Shown: positions 1 to 8,737, counted from the stretch's first letter. The stretch: 64,000 nucleotides of DNA from Scatomonas sp963930955 (GCA_963930955.1 OZ006967.1:2232001-2296000), one strand, 5' to 3'. Program-made: numbers and translations. Notes: a model not told the origin generated them from the sequence alone.

Positions 1-672
1 GTTTCCAATAAAGACAGTAGTAAACATATCCACGGCGGTATCCCGCAGTTCCTTCAGGGTAAGTACCCGGTAGGCTTCCCCCTCTCTTCCGATATTGGAC
101 ACAATGCCGCAGACCGTATCCTCTTCTTTATATTTCAGCATCAGATCACAGGCTTTTGCCAGATAATCATGGCGTTTTTTGCTGGAGGGATTGTAGAGGC
201 ATACCACAAAATCTGCTTCCGCCGCCGCCAGCAGCCGCTTTTCAATCTTCTCCCAGGGGGTCAGAAGATCGCTTAAGCTGATCAGGCAGAAATCATGGAT
301 CAGAGGCGCTCCCAGCACTGCCGCTCCTCCTGTAGCTGCCGTCACCCCGGGGATGATGGAAAGCTCCACCTCCGGATATTTTTCTCCCACTTCATACATA
401 AGACCGGCCATACCGTAAACCCCGGCATCTCCGCTGCAGATCATGGAAACCACATGGCCTTTTTTCGCCTCCTCAAAGGCCAGCACACAGCGGTCCACCT
501 CCTTGGTCATGGGGGTGGTCAGAAACCGTTTGTCCGGGAAGTGATCCTTTACCAGATCCACATACACCGTATAGCCGATGATGGTATCGCTGTCTTTTAA
601 AGCCTCCGCAGCCTCGATGGTCATTTTTTCGTAGGCTCCGGGGCCGATTCCAACTACATATATTTTATTCAA
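1..672 (-). CDS. cbiH: Cobalt-factor III / precorrin-3B C17-methyltransferase (CbiH/CobJ), partial
   Basis: SAM-dependent methyltransferase that methylates C17 and drives ring contraction in cobalamin synthesis. The first 224 codons are present and open; the gene leaves the window at its 3' end. Translation gives an N-terminal tetrapyrrole-methylase signature (YVVGIGPGAYEKM, residues 4-16), the CSGDAGVYGMAGL loop near 78-90 and IPGVTAATGGAAVLG near 105-119, all typical of CbiH. The start is TTG, overlapping the TGA stop of cbiG in the tetranucleotide TTGA, so the two are translationally coupled. It is the last visible gene of the B12 operon. Identification is firm; the C terminus is unseen. 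Confidence 0.9.
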   Translation of the reverse strand, partial: MNKIYVVGIGPGAYEKMTIEAAEALKDSDTIIGYTVYVDLVKDHFPDKRFLTTPMTKEVDRCVLAFEEAKKGHVVSMICSGDAGVYGMAGLMYEVGEKYPEVELSIIPGVTAATGGAAVLGAPLIHDFCLISLSDLLTPWEKIEKRLLAAAEADFVVCLYNPSSKKRHDYLAKACDLMLKYKEEDTVCGIVSNIGREGEAYRVLTLKELRDTAVDMFTTVFIGN

Positions 673-1763
673 AATTCTACGCTCCTGTTCTCCAGGGCAA
701 CCGCGCAGGTCACGCCGTCGCCGCTGACTTTTCTGATGATCAAGGTACCGCAGCCCGCCAGAACCGCGCTGCGCTCACAGACGTTGTCCACGCCGGTCAC
801 CTCCGACACAAAACCAGAGGAAGTAAACTCCCCGGGAACAGCGTTCAGTTCCTCTGCGGTAAAGGTGCGAAGAGGAAGCTCTCGGCTGCGGCAGAATTCC
901 AGCAGTCCCGGCTCCTCTTTTTTCAGATCGATGGTGGCCGCCTGCAGCAGCGCCTCCGGGTAAAGGCTGAAACTGCGCAGGGTGTCGTCTACCAGCTTTT
1001 CAATCTGCCTGGCGCTGACCCCTCTGCGGCAGCCAATGCCGATGGTCAGGCACCGGGGGATCAGCCACAGCGTATGATCAAAATATGCTCTGGAATACGA
1101 GGGGCTGATATAAATCCCCAGGGAAGTCTCCCGATGGGACTTTTCGATGTCCTGCTCCCGGTAAAACTCCGCGCTCCAGACCAGGCCCTCCGGAAGTTCG
1201 CCCTTTACAGGAAAGTGGGTATAAAAGCCCACCTGGTCGCCTGCCAGCAGAGCCGCGGAAACCTCCTTGGCATAGGTCATATTGGAAATAACCATGTTGT
1301 TTTTCTTTGCGTAAACATCCACGGCAAATTTCTGGTTTACGTCTGTGGCCGTAGTCAGTACTGCCCGGCAGCCCAGCTCCTGCTCCATCCAGATGGCCAG
1401 TTCATTGGCTCCTCCTATGTGGCCGGACAGCAAAGGTATACAGTACTGCCCCTTTTCATCCAGCACCAGCACCGCGGGATCCACCCGCTTATCCTTCACG
1501 TAGGGAGCAATCGCCCGCACCGCGATCCCGGCAGCTCCCACAAAGATCAGACAGTCGCTGTCCTGAAAGCGGCCGGCCGTCCAGCTCTGCAGTCCCTCCC
1601 GCAGAGCGCGGATCTCCGGATGTGCCTCCAGATCCAGCTTCTTTCCCTTGCAGTACCAGCGGACCTCCTTGTCCTTTTCTCCGGAAACAGAGGAAAAGAT
1701 CTTCCTGATTTTTTCAGAAAGCTCCATGCCCGCATTTGTAAAACAAATCCCCGCAATTTTCAT
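669..1763 (-). CDS. cbiG: Cobalt-precorrin 5A hydrolase (CbiG)
   Basis: Opens the delta-lactone of cobalt-precorrin-5A and releases acetaldehyde in the anaerobic corrin pathway. The 364-residue length is normal for CbiG. The conserved central block FVGAAGIAVRAIAP (near 74-87) and LLSGHIGGANELA (near 111-123) is visible, and the C-terminal CbiG domain begins near IGIGCRRGVSARQIE (about 242). It sits 18 nt after cbiF and overlaps the TTG start of cbiH. The N terminus (ICFTNAG) begins directly at the predicted ATG, so the start is unproblematic. Confidence 0.93.
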   Translation of the reverse strand: MKIAGICFTNAGMELSEKIRKIFSSVSGEKDKEVRWYCKGKKLDLEAHPEIRALREGLQSWTAGRFQDSDCLIFVGAAGIAVRAIAPYVKDKRVDPAVLVLDEKGQYCIPLLSGHIGGANELAIWMEQELGCRAVLTTATDVNQKFAVDVYAKKNNMVISNMTYAKEVSAALLAGDQVGFYTHFPVKGELPEGLVWSAEFYREQDIEKSHRETSLGIYISPSYSRAYFDHTLWLIPRCLTIGIGCRRGVSARQIEKLVDDTLRSFSLYPEALLQAATIDLKKEEPGLLEFCRSRELPLRTFTAEELNAVPGEFTSSGFVSEVTGVDNVCERSAVLAGCGTLIIRKVSGDGVTCAVALENRSVEF

Positions 1764-1781
1764 TCCTACACCCCTTGCTTG

Positions 1782-2546
1782 TCAGTCTTGTTTTGTGCCC
1801 TGGCGGAATTCTGTGGTGAATTCCGGATGATACAGCTTAGACCGGTCGTAATGGCTGTGGGTCACCGCCTCGCCGATGATCATCAGGGCTGTCTTTGTAA
1901 TATTTTCTCTTTTTGCCGTTTCCGCCAAAGTTCCCACCGTGCAGACACAGGCCTTCTCATCCTCCCAGGTAGCTTTGTACACAATAGCTGCCGGAGTGTC
2001 CGCCTGATAGCCCCCCGCTATCAGCCGCCGGCTCAGTTCCTCCAGCATACCTGTGCTCAGAAATACGACCATAGTGGCCTGGTGGGCGGCAAAGGATTCA
2101 ATACTCTCCTTCTCCGGCACCGGTGTTCTTCCCGCCATACGGGTAATGATCACGCTCTGGGAAACCTCCGGCAGAGTATATTCCAGATTCAGGGCGGAAG
2201 CCGCTCCGCAGAAAGAGCTGACTCCGGGACAGTAATCGTAAGCAATTCCCTTCTGGTCCAGCACATCCATCTGCTCCCGGATAGCCCCGTAGAGACAGGG
2301 ATCTCCTGTGTGGAGGCGCACAGTTGTCAGTTCCTGGCCCTCCGCCTCTTCCATCACCTCCAGAACCTCTTCCAGGGTCATCTTCGCGGAATTGTATACT
2401 TTACATCCTTCTTTTTTATAATCCAGCAGCTGGGGGTTCACCAGAGAACCGGCGTAGATGATCACATCCGCCTCCTCCAGAAATTTCTTTCCCCGCAGGG
2501 TAATCAGATCCGGGGCTCCTGCCCCTGCGCCTACAAAATGTATCAT
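1782..2546 (-). CDS. cbiF: Cobalt-precorrin-4 C11-methyltransferase (CbiF)
   Basis: Tetrapyrrole methylase that adds the C11 methyl group using SAM. It has 254 residues, as usual for CbiF/CobM. Visible motifs are the N-terminal HFVGAGAGAPDLITLRG (3-19), VRLHTGDPCLYGA (near 76-88) and YCPGVSSFCGAASAL. The start codon overlaps the stop of cbiL in ATGA, indicating coupling. The VGAGAGAPDL form of the glycine loop and the order cbiL-cbiF-cbiG support CbiF over the other methylases. Confidence 0.93.
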   Translation of the reverse strand: MIHFVGAGAGAPDLITLRGKKFLEEADVIIYAGSLVNPQLLDYKKEGCKVYNSAKMTLEEVLEVMEEAEGQELTTVRLHTGDPCLYGAIREQMDVLDQKGIAYDYCPGVSSFCGAASALNLEYTLPEVSQSVIITRMAGRTPVPEKESIESFAAHQATMVVFLSTGMLEELSRRLIAGGYQADTPAAIVYKATWEDEKACVCTVGTLAETAKRENITKTALMIIGEAVTHSHYDRSKLYHPEFTTEFRQGTKQD

Positions 2547-3229
2547 GACTTCTCCTTTACGATGATCAAAGAATAATATCCGGCATCCTCCGGGATTTCC
2601 TCCGGGGAACCATAAATCTTTTCATTTTCCATGCCGCAGTTTTCGATCATGGAAGCGGAAAGATTCTGCTCCAGCAGGGTCTTTTTCACCTCCGCCATTT
2701 TCTTTCCCGCCTTCATCAGCACCTTGGTGCCGGGAAGCTGCAGAGCCTCCTGAATCTGATAGGAGGCCGGGATCACATGAAGAGGCTCCGCCTTCTCCAC
2801 CAGACTGTCATTCAGCCGTGCCGCTACCGCGCAGAAAGAGGTAATGCCGCTGATGATCTCTGTGTCATAGCCGGCCGCCTGAATTCGTTTATGTACATAG
2901 ATATAAGTAGAATACACCGTTGGATCTCCCAGGGTGGGGAAGGCCACCTGCAGGCCTTTGTCCAGATACTCCCTGATCGCCGCGGCTCCCGCCTCATGGG
3001 AAGCCTCCAGCTTTTCCGGATCCTTGGTCATGGGCATATCCACTGCCAGCAGTTCTTTCTCCGCAATTTCCGGATACGCTCCCTCCACAATTTTATAAGC
3101 CACGGTTTCCCGGGGATTTTTCCCCGGCAGGGCGATTACCTGGCTTTCCCGGATCACCCGCAGGGCCTTCAGGGTCAGCAGTTCCGGGTCTCCAGGCCCG
3201 ATCCCCACTCCGTACAGTTTTCCTTTCAT
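2543..3229 (-). CDS. cbiL: Cobalt-factor II / precorrin-2 C20-methyltransferase (CbiL)
   Basis: First SAM-dependent ring methylation (C20) after cobalt insertion. The protein has 228 residues with the glycine-rich GVGIGPGDPELLTLKA (7-22), FPTLGDPTVYSTYIYV (near 97-112) and the ISGITSFCAVAARL segment of CbiL/CobI. It overlaps cbiD upstream and cbiF downstream by 4 nt each (ATGA junctions), so it is an internal cistron of one operon. No chelatase gene (cbiK or cbiX) is visible in the window; it may lie beyond the left edge or elsewhere. Confidence 0.93.
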   Translation of the reverse strand: MKGKLYGVGIGPGDPELLTLKALRVIRESQVIALPGKNPRETVAYKIVEGAYPEIAEKELLAVDMPMTKDPEKLEASHEAGAAAIREYLDKGLQVAFPTLGDPTVYSTYIYVHKRIQAAGYDTEIISGITSFCAVAARLNDSLVEKAEPLHVIPASYQIQEALQLPGTKVLMKAGKKMAEVKKTLLEQNLSASMIENCGMENEKIYGSPEEIPEDAGYYSLIIVKEKS

Positions 3230-4422
3230 AATTCTGTCCTCACTTTTTGTTCATTGATCTTCCGGATCAGTTCCGGTACTGTCCCGGTCTCTCCCAGCTT
3301 GCCCCGGACCGAAGAAAACAGAATGGCTCCCGTTTTCACACTGCCCTTTGTCCTCTGATCCAGATAGAACTGCACCCGGCCGCATACCTCTTTCATGGTA
3401 TCCTCCAGAAGTTTTTGGCCGGCGGCAGCCAGCAGATCCAGGGCTTCTTCGGTAGTCCCGGTTTCCAGAATCCCGGACACAAGGGAAGGGTCCCCTCCGG
3501 CCCGAAAAGCCGCGGCAGCCATAAGCTCTGCCCTGGCATCCGCGTTCCGGGAATGGGTGTTCATAATCCCTCCGGAAACTTTTATAAATTTACCGATATG
3601 GGCAATAAAGAGAATCCCCCGGATTCCCAGTTCTTCCGCCAGATCCAGAGTTTCTCCCACGTAATTGCTGCATTTCATTTCGTATGTAAGATCCAGATCC
3701 GGCAGTTTCTCTGCAAAGGTTTCCCCGTAATTTCCCGGGGTGATCACCAGATACTTTCCGCCGGCAGCAGCCAGCATCCGCATTTCCGCCTCAATACTGC
3801 GGATCAGAGCCTCCTCGCTCATAGGCATGACAATGCCGCTGGTGCCCAGCACAGAAAGCCCTCCCTGGATCCCCAGCCGGGGATTAAAGGTCTTTGCGGC
3901 GATTTCCAGACCGCCGGGAATGGAGATGATCACTTCCAGGCCGCCTGCATAGCCATGCTTCTGGCAGACTTCCTGGACCTCCCGGCGGATCATTTCCCGG
4001 GGAGTGCTGTTGATGGCTGCGTTTCCCACCGGCTGGTTCAGTCCGGGCCTGGTAACCCGTCCCACGCCTTCACCGCCGTCAATCCGGATTCCCGGCTCCT
4101 CTCTGCGGCTGACTTCCGCGAAAACAAGAAGGCCATGGGTAGCGTCCGGATCATCTCCTCCATCCTTGCGGACGGCGCAGCGGACTTTTTCTCCCTGGCC
4201 GCCGTTTCCCGGGATTCTCTCCGGGTTTTCGATCAGCAGGTGCAGCAGGATGCCTTTTGGCGTCTCCAGGGCAGTCTCCTCCACCTCCCGGCCGGAAAGC
4301 AGCATTTCTGCTGCTGCCTTGGCCGCCGCAGCCGCGCAGGACCCGGTGGTATAGCCACACCGCAGTTTTTTATGGCCCTTCAGTACATACATCTCCTCCA
4401 GGCCGGTTTTATGTTCTGTCAT
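3226..4422 (-). CDS. cbiD: Cobalt-precorrin-5B C1-methyltransferase (CbiD)
   Basis: Methylates C1 of the corrin ring in the anaerobic route. The open frame extends upstream to 4566, but that part overlaps the preceding gene and has no family similarity. The ATG at 4422 is preceded by GAGGAA at good spacing and gives a 398-residue protein with the family's LRCGYTTGSCAAAAAKAA near residue 20. GRVTRPGLNQPVGNAAIN and FIAHIGKFIKVSGGIMNTH are further CbiD hallmarks. It lies 25 nt after the amidohydrolase gene and overlaps cbiL by 4 nt. Confidence 0.93.
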   Translation of the reverse strand: MTEHKTGLEEMYVLKGHKKLRCGYTTGSCAAAAAKAAAEMLLSGREVEETALETPKGILLHLLIENPERIPGNGGQGEKVRCAVRKDGGDDPDATHGLLVFAEVSRREEPGIRIDGGEGVGRVTRPGLNQPVGNAAINSTPREMIRREVQEVCQKHGYAGGLEVIISIPGGLEIAAKTFNPRLGIQGGLSVLGTSGIVMPMSEEALIRSIEAEMRMLAAAGGKYLVITPGNYGETFAEKLPDLDLTYEMKCSNYVGETLDLAEELGIRGILFIAHIGKFIKVSGGIMNTHSRNADARAELMAAAAFRAGGDPSLVSGILETGTTEEALDLLAAAGQKLLEDTMKEVCGRVQFYLDQRTKGSVKTGAILFSSVRGKLGETGTVPELIRKINEQKVRTEL

Positions 4423-4447
4423 TTCTGTTCCTCTTCCCGGACCGGAC

Positions 4448-5329
4448 CTACTGCCGGACAAAGGCTTCCAGTCTCCGCTGTCCCTGCATAAGTTCCGCTC
4501 CCAGCCTCTGATCTTCCGGAAAAACTTCCCGGAAAGCCTGGAATTCATCCTGAATTCCGGATCCATGCCCTACCATGAAAGCTCCCGCATCGCTGCCAAG
4601 AGCCATGGAAACTCCCAGAGCTCTGGCTGCTCTCAGCTGCTTTTTGTTTCTCTCCCAGATCCGGTTCAGGATCCGGTCCGAATACCTGCCGCAGCCAATG
4701 AGATTTTTTACTGTCACCACCGTGGGCACCCACAGAGTGCCGCACTCCGCCAGAACCTTCAGACTTTGCTCATCCTGAAAATTCCCGTGTTCCAGAGAGT
4801 CCACGCCGCAGGCTGCGGCAATCTCGCAGGACCTTGCCCCGTTGGTATGGCTCATGACCAAAAACCCTTCCTCATGGGCAATATGAACCATCTCCAGAAT
4901 CTCTTCCTCCTTCAGGGCTTTTCCCGTCAGGGTATGATCCGTCCGGAAATCCATGATCCCGGTGGTCATGATCTTAATAAAATCCGCCCCCTGACGCTTC
5001 CGTTCCTTAACCAGGGCAGCAAACTCCTTCATATCTTCAAATGGTTCTCCTACTACCCGGCCGTAATGTCCTTTTTTAAACAGCGCCGCCCCGGGAGTCC
5101 GGTAAGTGATCCCGTATTCCGGCGCCAGCCTCCTGGCCAGAAAAGACGCTCCGAAATGGTCTCCTCCGTCCCGGACAAAGCGGATCCCTCTTTTTCTGTA
5201 TTCTTCCAGATGGGACCGGATCACCCTTTCATCGGGACCGTTTTTGTGTGTCTCAACCGCCTTCTGATAGTCCGCCCCGTCCATAAAAATATGGGCATGG
5301 CCCTCACCCAAAAAAATCTCTTCATTCAT
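4448..5329 (-). CDS. Amidohydrolase-family protein inside the cobalamin operon
   Basis: A 293-residue metal-dependent hydrolase of the imidazolonepropionase/prolidase-like branch of the amidohydrolase superfamily. Visible metal-ligand motifs are GHAH near residue 10, a candidate carboxylated lysine in ADFIKIMTTG, His in VMSHTNG, LEHGNF, and the aspartate of GSDAGAF. A GTG at 5338 lacks a ribosome site; the ATG at 5329 follows GGAG and overlaps cobC by 8 nt (ATGAATGA), so it is preferred. The substrate is unknown. Its position between cobC and cbiD implies a role linked to B12 or its lower ligand, but that is inference. It is not one of the standard corrin pathway enzymes. Confidence 0.8.
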   Translation of the reverse strand: MNEEIFLGEGHAHIFMDGADYQKAVETHKNGPDERVIRSHLEEYRKRGIRFVRDGGDHFGASFLARRLAPEYGITYRTPGAALFKKGHYGRVVGEPFEDMKEFAALVKERKRQGADFIKIMTTGIMDFRTDHTLTGKALKEEEILEMVHIAHEEGFLVMSHTNGARSCEIAAACGVDSLEHGNFQDEQSLKVLAECGTLWVPTVVTVKNLIGCGRYSDRILNRIWERNKKQLRAARALGVSMALGSDAGAFMVGHGSGIQDEFQAFREVFPEDQRLGAELMQGQRRLEAFVRQ

Positions 5330-5933
5330 GGCTGGCACTCCGGACGATTTTCCCGTCCACGATCAGCTGTCTTTCTCCTCTGAGAAATGCCTCCGGATCC
5401 AGGCGTACCAGATATCCTTCTCCGTTGCCTGCATGCCAGCTGTAATAGTCCTGATGCGGAAAACCGTAGGCCTCCAGAATACTCATGATGGTTCCTCCGT
5501 GAACGATCAGAGCCTCCTTCTCCCACTGATTTTCATAAGCCTCCCGGACCGTCTGCTCCAGACCGGCAATACAGCGCTCCTGAAATTCTCCCCGGCTCTC
5601 TCCTCCGGGAAAGGCCAGCGTTCCTCCGCTGTCCACCCATTTCTGGTAATCCGGATTTCCGCTTAATTCCTGATAATTCTTATTTTCGAATTCCCCGAAA
5701 TCACATTCCGCGAATTCCTCTACAACCTGAATTTCCTGACCCGGGTAAAGGATCCGGGCTGTTTCCAGGCAGCGCTTTCTTGGGCTGGAACAGACCCGGT
5801 CCACCCAGCCCAGATCGTATTTTTTCAGATCCGCAGCTTCCTCGGGAAGCAGAGACTCGTCTGTGGTGCCGATGTACCGCCCCTGGGTGTTCCCGTATGT
5901 CTTTCCGTGCCGTATCATATACAGTTTCAGCAT
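5322..5933 (-). CDS. cobC: Histidine phosphatase, probable alpha-ribazole phosphatase (CobC-like)
   Basis: Phosphoglycerate-mutase-fold phosphatase of 203 residues. The catalytic RHG is at residues 8-10 (YMIRHGKTYGN), the second arginine is in CSSPRKRCLETA, ECDFGEFENK carries the conserved acidic group, and the second histidine is in LIVHGGTIMS. In B12 operons this family removes the 5' phosphate from alpha-ribazole phosphate or from adenosylcobalamin phosphate, and the context here makes that likely. The family is broad, so the exact substrate rests on gene context. It is followed by the amidohydrolase with an 8-nt overlap. Confidence 0.87.
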   Translation of the reverse strand: MLKLYMIRHGKTYGNTQGRYIGTTDESLLPEEAADLKKYDLGWVDRVCSSPRKRCLETARILYPGQEIQVVEEFAECDFGEFENKNYQELSGNPDYQKWVDSGGTLAFPGGESRGEFQERCIAGLEQTVREAYENQWEKEALIVHGGTIMSILEAYGFPHQDYYSWHAGNGEGYLVRLDPEAFLRGERQLIVDGKIVRSASHE

Positions 5934-5961
5934 TTGTCCCTTCTCCCCTCCCGCAGATTTC

Positions 5962-6351
5962 TCATGCCTCTTTTTTCTTAATCGCCGTGCCTATTCCGCA
6001 GACCACCCGGTAAACCTCATCGGCAAAAGCCGCCAGCTTCTCGCAGGTCCGTCCCACTGCTTCCCGGTATTTCCGGTCAAAGGGATCCACAGGCACAACT
6101 CCGTATCCCAGTTCATTAGATACAATAATAATATCCGGATTTTTCTGGATGATTTCTTCTGCCAGGCCCTCTATGTCTTTTCCTTCCGACAGCTCCCGCT
6201 TGATAAAATCATGGAAATGCACCATTCCTCTGCAGGAAAATATCTCGCTTTTAGAGCAGACATATCCGTCCAGCCACTCCTCCACAAAATCAAACTGTTT
6301 TTTTACGAAATTATATTTGCCCTGAAAGGCTCCTCCCACAACAAGCTTCAT
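5962..6351 (-). CDS. Short CobU-like protein (adenosylcobinamide kinase family)
   Basis: 129 residues, against 175 for the full CobU encoded two genes upstream. The P-loop is GGAFQGK (6-12), lacking the final Ser/Thr. The distal half aligns by eye with CobU: IIIVSNE (74-80) matches LVIVTNE, and FADEVYRVVCGI near the C terminus matches WADRVTEVVCGI. The stretch of CobU containing the guanylylated histidine (RHRAMR) has no obvious counterpart, although a VHFHDF motif is present. It overlaps cobS by 4 nt. It may be a partner subunit or a specialised kinase; its function is not known to me. Confidence 0.72.
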   Translation of the reverse strand: MKLVVGGAFQGKYNFVKKQFDFVEEWLDGYVCSKSEIFSCRGMVHFHDFIKRELSEGKDIEGLAEEIIQKNPDIIIVSNELGYGVVPVDPFDRKYREAVGRTCEKLAAFADEVYRVVCGIGTAIKKKEA

Positions 6352-7124
6352 CCTATCAACCCCGCAATCTTATTTCCAATTGTAACTGCCAGCACCATGG
6401 CCAGTTCGCTGACGCACAGGTAAAACCCGGCCAGATCCCCGGTGATGCCGCCGAAATATTTCATAGCCATATGATGGTAAAAGGCAAAACAGAGGGCTGC
6501 CGCCCCCAGCAGAAGCAATCCGCACAGAGGATTCAGCAGCACCGCTGCCGCTCCCAGCAGAAACAGATAAACAGCCAGAACCGTATTCACCTTCCGCTTC
6601 AGAGAATTTTTTCCAAAAGCCGCCGCTGTTCCTCTGGGATTGGCATTTGGAAAATTTTCCACCGATAAGGCCGAAAAAGTTCTGGATACACAGAACCCGA
6701 GACAGAGAACCGGAAGGCACTCCCCGGTTACTTCCCCTGCCGCTCCCAGATACAGGATCATATAGCTGGCGCCGCAGATCACCGCAAAGGCTCCGGCATG
6801 GGAATCCTTCAGAATCTCCAGCCGTCTTTCTTTTTCACGCCAGGAACTCATGGCATCGGAAGTATCCAGGAAACCGTCCAGATGGATTCCTCCTGTGATC
6901 AGCACCGGGATCAGCACAAAACCGGCGCTGCGCAGCAGCAGATGAAAGCCCAGGAACTCCGCCAGATAAAACCAGCCAAATTCCAGAGCCCCCAGGACCA
7001 GTCCCACCCAGGGGAAAAAGCACATGGAATACTTCATATTTTCCCTGGTCCAGTCTGCCCTTGGCATGGGAATCTTGGAATACATGGAAAAGGCCACTAT
7101 AAAACTGTTTATCAGGCTTTTCAT
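6348..7124 (-). CDS. cobS: Adenosylcobinamide-GDP ribazoletransferase (cobalamin synthase, CobS)
   Basis: Integral membrane enzyme joining AdoCbi-GDP to alpha-ribazole. It has 258 residues with about six hydrophobic segments. The family's acidic motif is visible in GGIHLDGFLDTSDAMSS (near 77-93, metal-binding aspartates), and MPRADWTRENMKYSMCFFP occurs near the N terminus. It overlaps cobU upstream and the short CobU-like gene downstream, 4 nt each. Start and length are normal for the family. Confidence 0.93.
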   Translation of the reverse strand: MKSLINSFIVAFSMYSKIPMPRADWTRENMKYSMCFFPWVGLVLGALEFGWFYLAEFLGFHLLLRSAGFVLIPVLITGGIHLDGFLDTSDAMSSWREKERRLEILKDSHAGAFAVICGASYMILYLGAAGEVTGECLPVLCLGFCVSRTFSALSVENFPNANPRGTAAAFGKNSLKRKVNTVLAVYLFLLGAAAVLLNPLCGLLLLGAAALCFAFYHHMAMKYFGGITGDLAGFYLCVSELAMVLAVTIGNKIAGLIG

Positions 7125-7648
7125 GCAGCGGATCCCCCTTTTAGGTCAATGGGGATCCCGCACACCACTTCGGTTACCCGGTCCGCCCAGCGGGCGATCT
7201 CCTGGTTAATGGTTCCCAGGTATTCCTGGTATACCCGGGTAGAGCTTCCGTATTCCGCCCCGTCGGAAAAGATTTCATTGGTGACGATCACCAGGTTTTC
7301 CGCCAGATCCTTCAGCTGCCATACGCCCCGGAGAACCGCTTCCACTGTGTGAAGCCGCGCCCCCTCGGAGCGGAACATCTCATTGGCTACCAGATTGGAC
7401 ATACATTCCAGCAGAATATTGGCTCCTTGAGGAAACTCCTGCTCTGCCAGGCCTGTATAGCACTCAACCGTTTCGAATTTTTTTTCTGCCCGCATGGCCC
7501 GATGCCTCTGAATCCGCTGATGGCTCTCCGCATCATAGGGGTACATGGTGGCAATATAGATTCTCTGTCCCGGACCCAGATTCAGGATCTGTTCCTCCGC
7601 ATATCTGGATTTTCCGCTGCCGGAACCTCCTGTAATCAAATGCAGCAT
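7121..7648 (-). CDS. cobU: Adenosylcobinamide kinase / adenosylcobinamide-phosphate guanylyltransferase (CobU)
   Basis: Bifunctional nucleotide-loop assembly enzyme of 175 residues. The P-loop GGSGSGKS is at 7-14, the histidine of RHRAMR (48-53) is the expected GMP attachment site, and IVTNE plus WADRVTEVVCGIP are typical C-terminal motifs. It starts 10 nt after cobT and overlaps cobS by 4 nt. This is the complete, presumably active paralog; compare the shortened one at 5962-6351. Confidence 0.94.
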   Translation of the reverse strand: MLHLITGGSGSGKSRYAEEQILNLGPGQRIYIATMYPYDAESHQRIQRHRAMRAEKKFETVECYTGLAEQEFPQGANILLECMSNLVANEMFRSEGARLHTVEAVLRGVWQLKDLAENLVIVTNEIFSDGAEYGSSTRVYQEYLGTINQEIARWADRVTEVVCGIPIDLKGGSAA

Positions 7649-7658
7649 CGTATCACTC

Positions 7659-8708
7659 CTAACTTAACGGGACATACGTCTCGATATCATTTTCCTGGAA
7701 GGTTGCCATCTTATTGTAAACCTCCAGCCCCATATCCAGCAGCGGGAACAGCATGATCGCTCCGCTGCCTTCTCCCAGACACATATCGCAGGTCAGGAAA
7801 GCCCTCTTTCCAATGGAATCCAGCAGCATTTCCGCTGCCGGCTCCCTGGAAACATGGGAAGCCATCATATAGTCCGCCGCCTGGGGACAGATCCGCATGG
7901 CAGTTAAGGCCGCCACACAGGAAATAAAGCCGTCGATGACCACCGGCATATGCCGGGCCGCTCCTCCTAAAAAGACCCCGGCCATGCCGGCAATATCAAA
8001 GCCGCCCACCTTTGCCAGCACATCTACCGGATCATCCGGATCCGGCTGATTGACCTGGATGGCCTTTTTTATGGCGTTGATCTTCCGCAGAAGCCCTTCG
8101 CTGGAAAGGCCCGCGCCTCTTCCGGTAAGCTCTTCCACAGGCTTTCCCAGAAATACCGAAGCCATGGCGCTGCTGGTGGTTGTGTTCCCGATTCCCATCT
8201 CACCGGTAGCCAGGATCCCATAGCCTTCTTCTTTTTTTTCCGCGGCCAGCCGGATTCCTGTCTCCAGAGCCTCTACCGCCTGCTCCCGGGTCATGGCAGG
8301 TCCCTTGGTCATATTATTGGTTCCGTAAGCGATCTTGCAGTTCCGTATATTGGTATCACGGTAAATTCCCATATCCACCGGAAAAATGTCCGCTCCAGTT
8401 TTCCGGCAGAGAATACCGGCCGTAGCCTTCTCCTGCAAAAAATTTTCCGCCACCTGGGCGGTGACTTCCTGGCCTGTCTGGGTAACTCCTTCCTCCACAA
8501 CGCCGTTATCGGCACAGAGCACCAGCAAAGCCTTTTTTTGAATATCCACCTGCGGACTGCCCTGTATTCCGGCCATCTGAACCACTGCCTGTTCCAGCTT
8601 TCCAAGACTTCTTAAGGGCTTCGCGATGGAATCCCAGTGCTGCCATGCCGCATCCATGGCTGCCTGGTCCAGAGGAACAATTTCCGCAACTGTTTTCTCC
8701 AGCAACAT
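7659..8708 (-). CDS. cobT: Nicotinate-nucleotide-dimethylbenzimidazole phosphoribosyltransferase (CobT)
   Basis: Activates the lower-ligand base by forming alpha-ribazole phosphate from nicotinate mononucleotide. The ATG at 8708 has an AAAGGA-type ribosome site 8 nt upstream and gives 349 residues. An in-frame ATG at 8732 lacks one and would start within a GC-rich leader. Motifs seen are GEMGIGNTTTSSAMA, TGRGAGLSSEG and the C-terminal GEGSGAIM with the catalytic glutamate. It is the first gene of the B12 operon and has its own promoter. Confidence 0.92.
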   Translation of the reverse strand: MLLEKTVAEIVPLDQAAMDAAWQHWDSIAKPLRSLGKLEQAVVQMAGIQGSPQVDIQKKALLVLCADNGVVEEGVTQTGQEVTAQVAENFLQEKATAGILCRKTGADIFPVDMGIYRDTNIRNCKIAYGTNNMTKGPAMTREQAVEALETGIRLAAEKKEEGYGILATGEMGIGNTTTSSAMASVFLGKPVEELTGRGAGLSSEGLLRKINAIKKAIQVNQPDPDDPVDVLAKVGGFDIAGMAGVFLGGAARHMPVVIDGFISCVAALTAMRICPQAADYMMASHVSREPAAEMLLDSIGKRAFLTCDMCLGEGSGAIMLFPLLDMGLEVYNKMATFQENDIETYVPLS

Positions 8709-8737
8709 ATCTTTCGTCCTTTCCGTCCGCACATTGT

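Noticed and set aside
1074..2576. 500-codon plus-strand open frame across cbiG and cbiF
   Set aside because: It is antisense to two well-conserved enzymes, has no family motif, and its low-complexity His/Leu/Gln-rich content is typical of shadow frames in GC-rich genes.
3247..4491. Long plus-strand frame opposite cbiD
   Set aside because: Shadow of cbiD; no ribosome site or recognisable domain.
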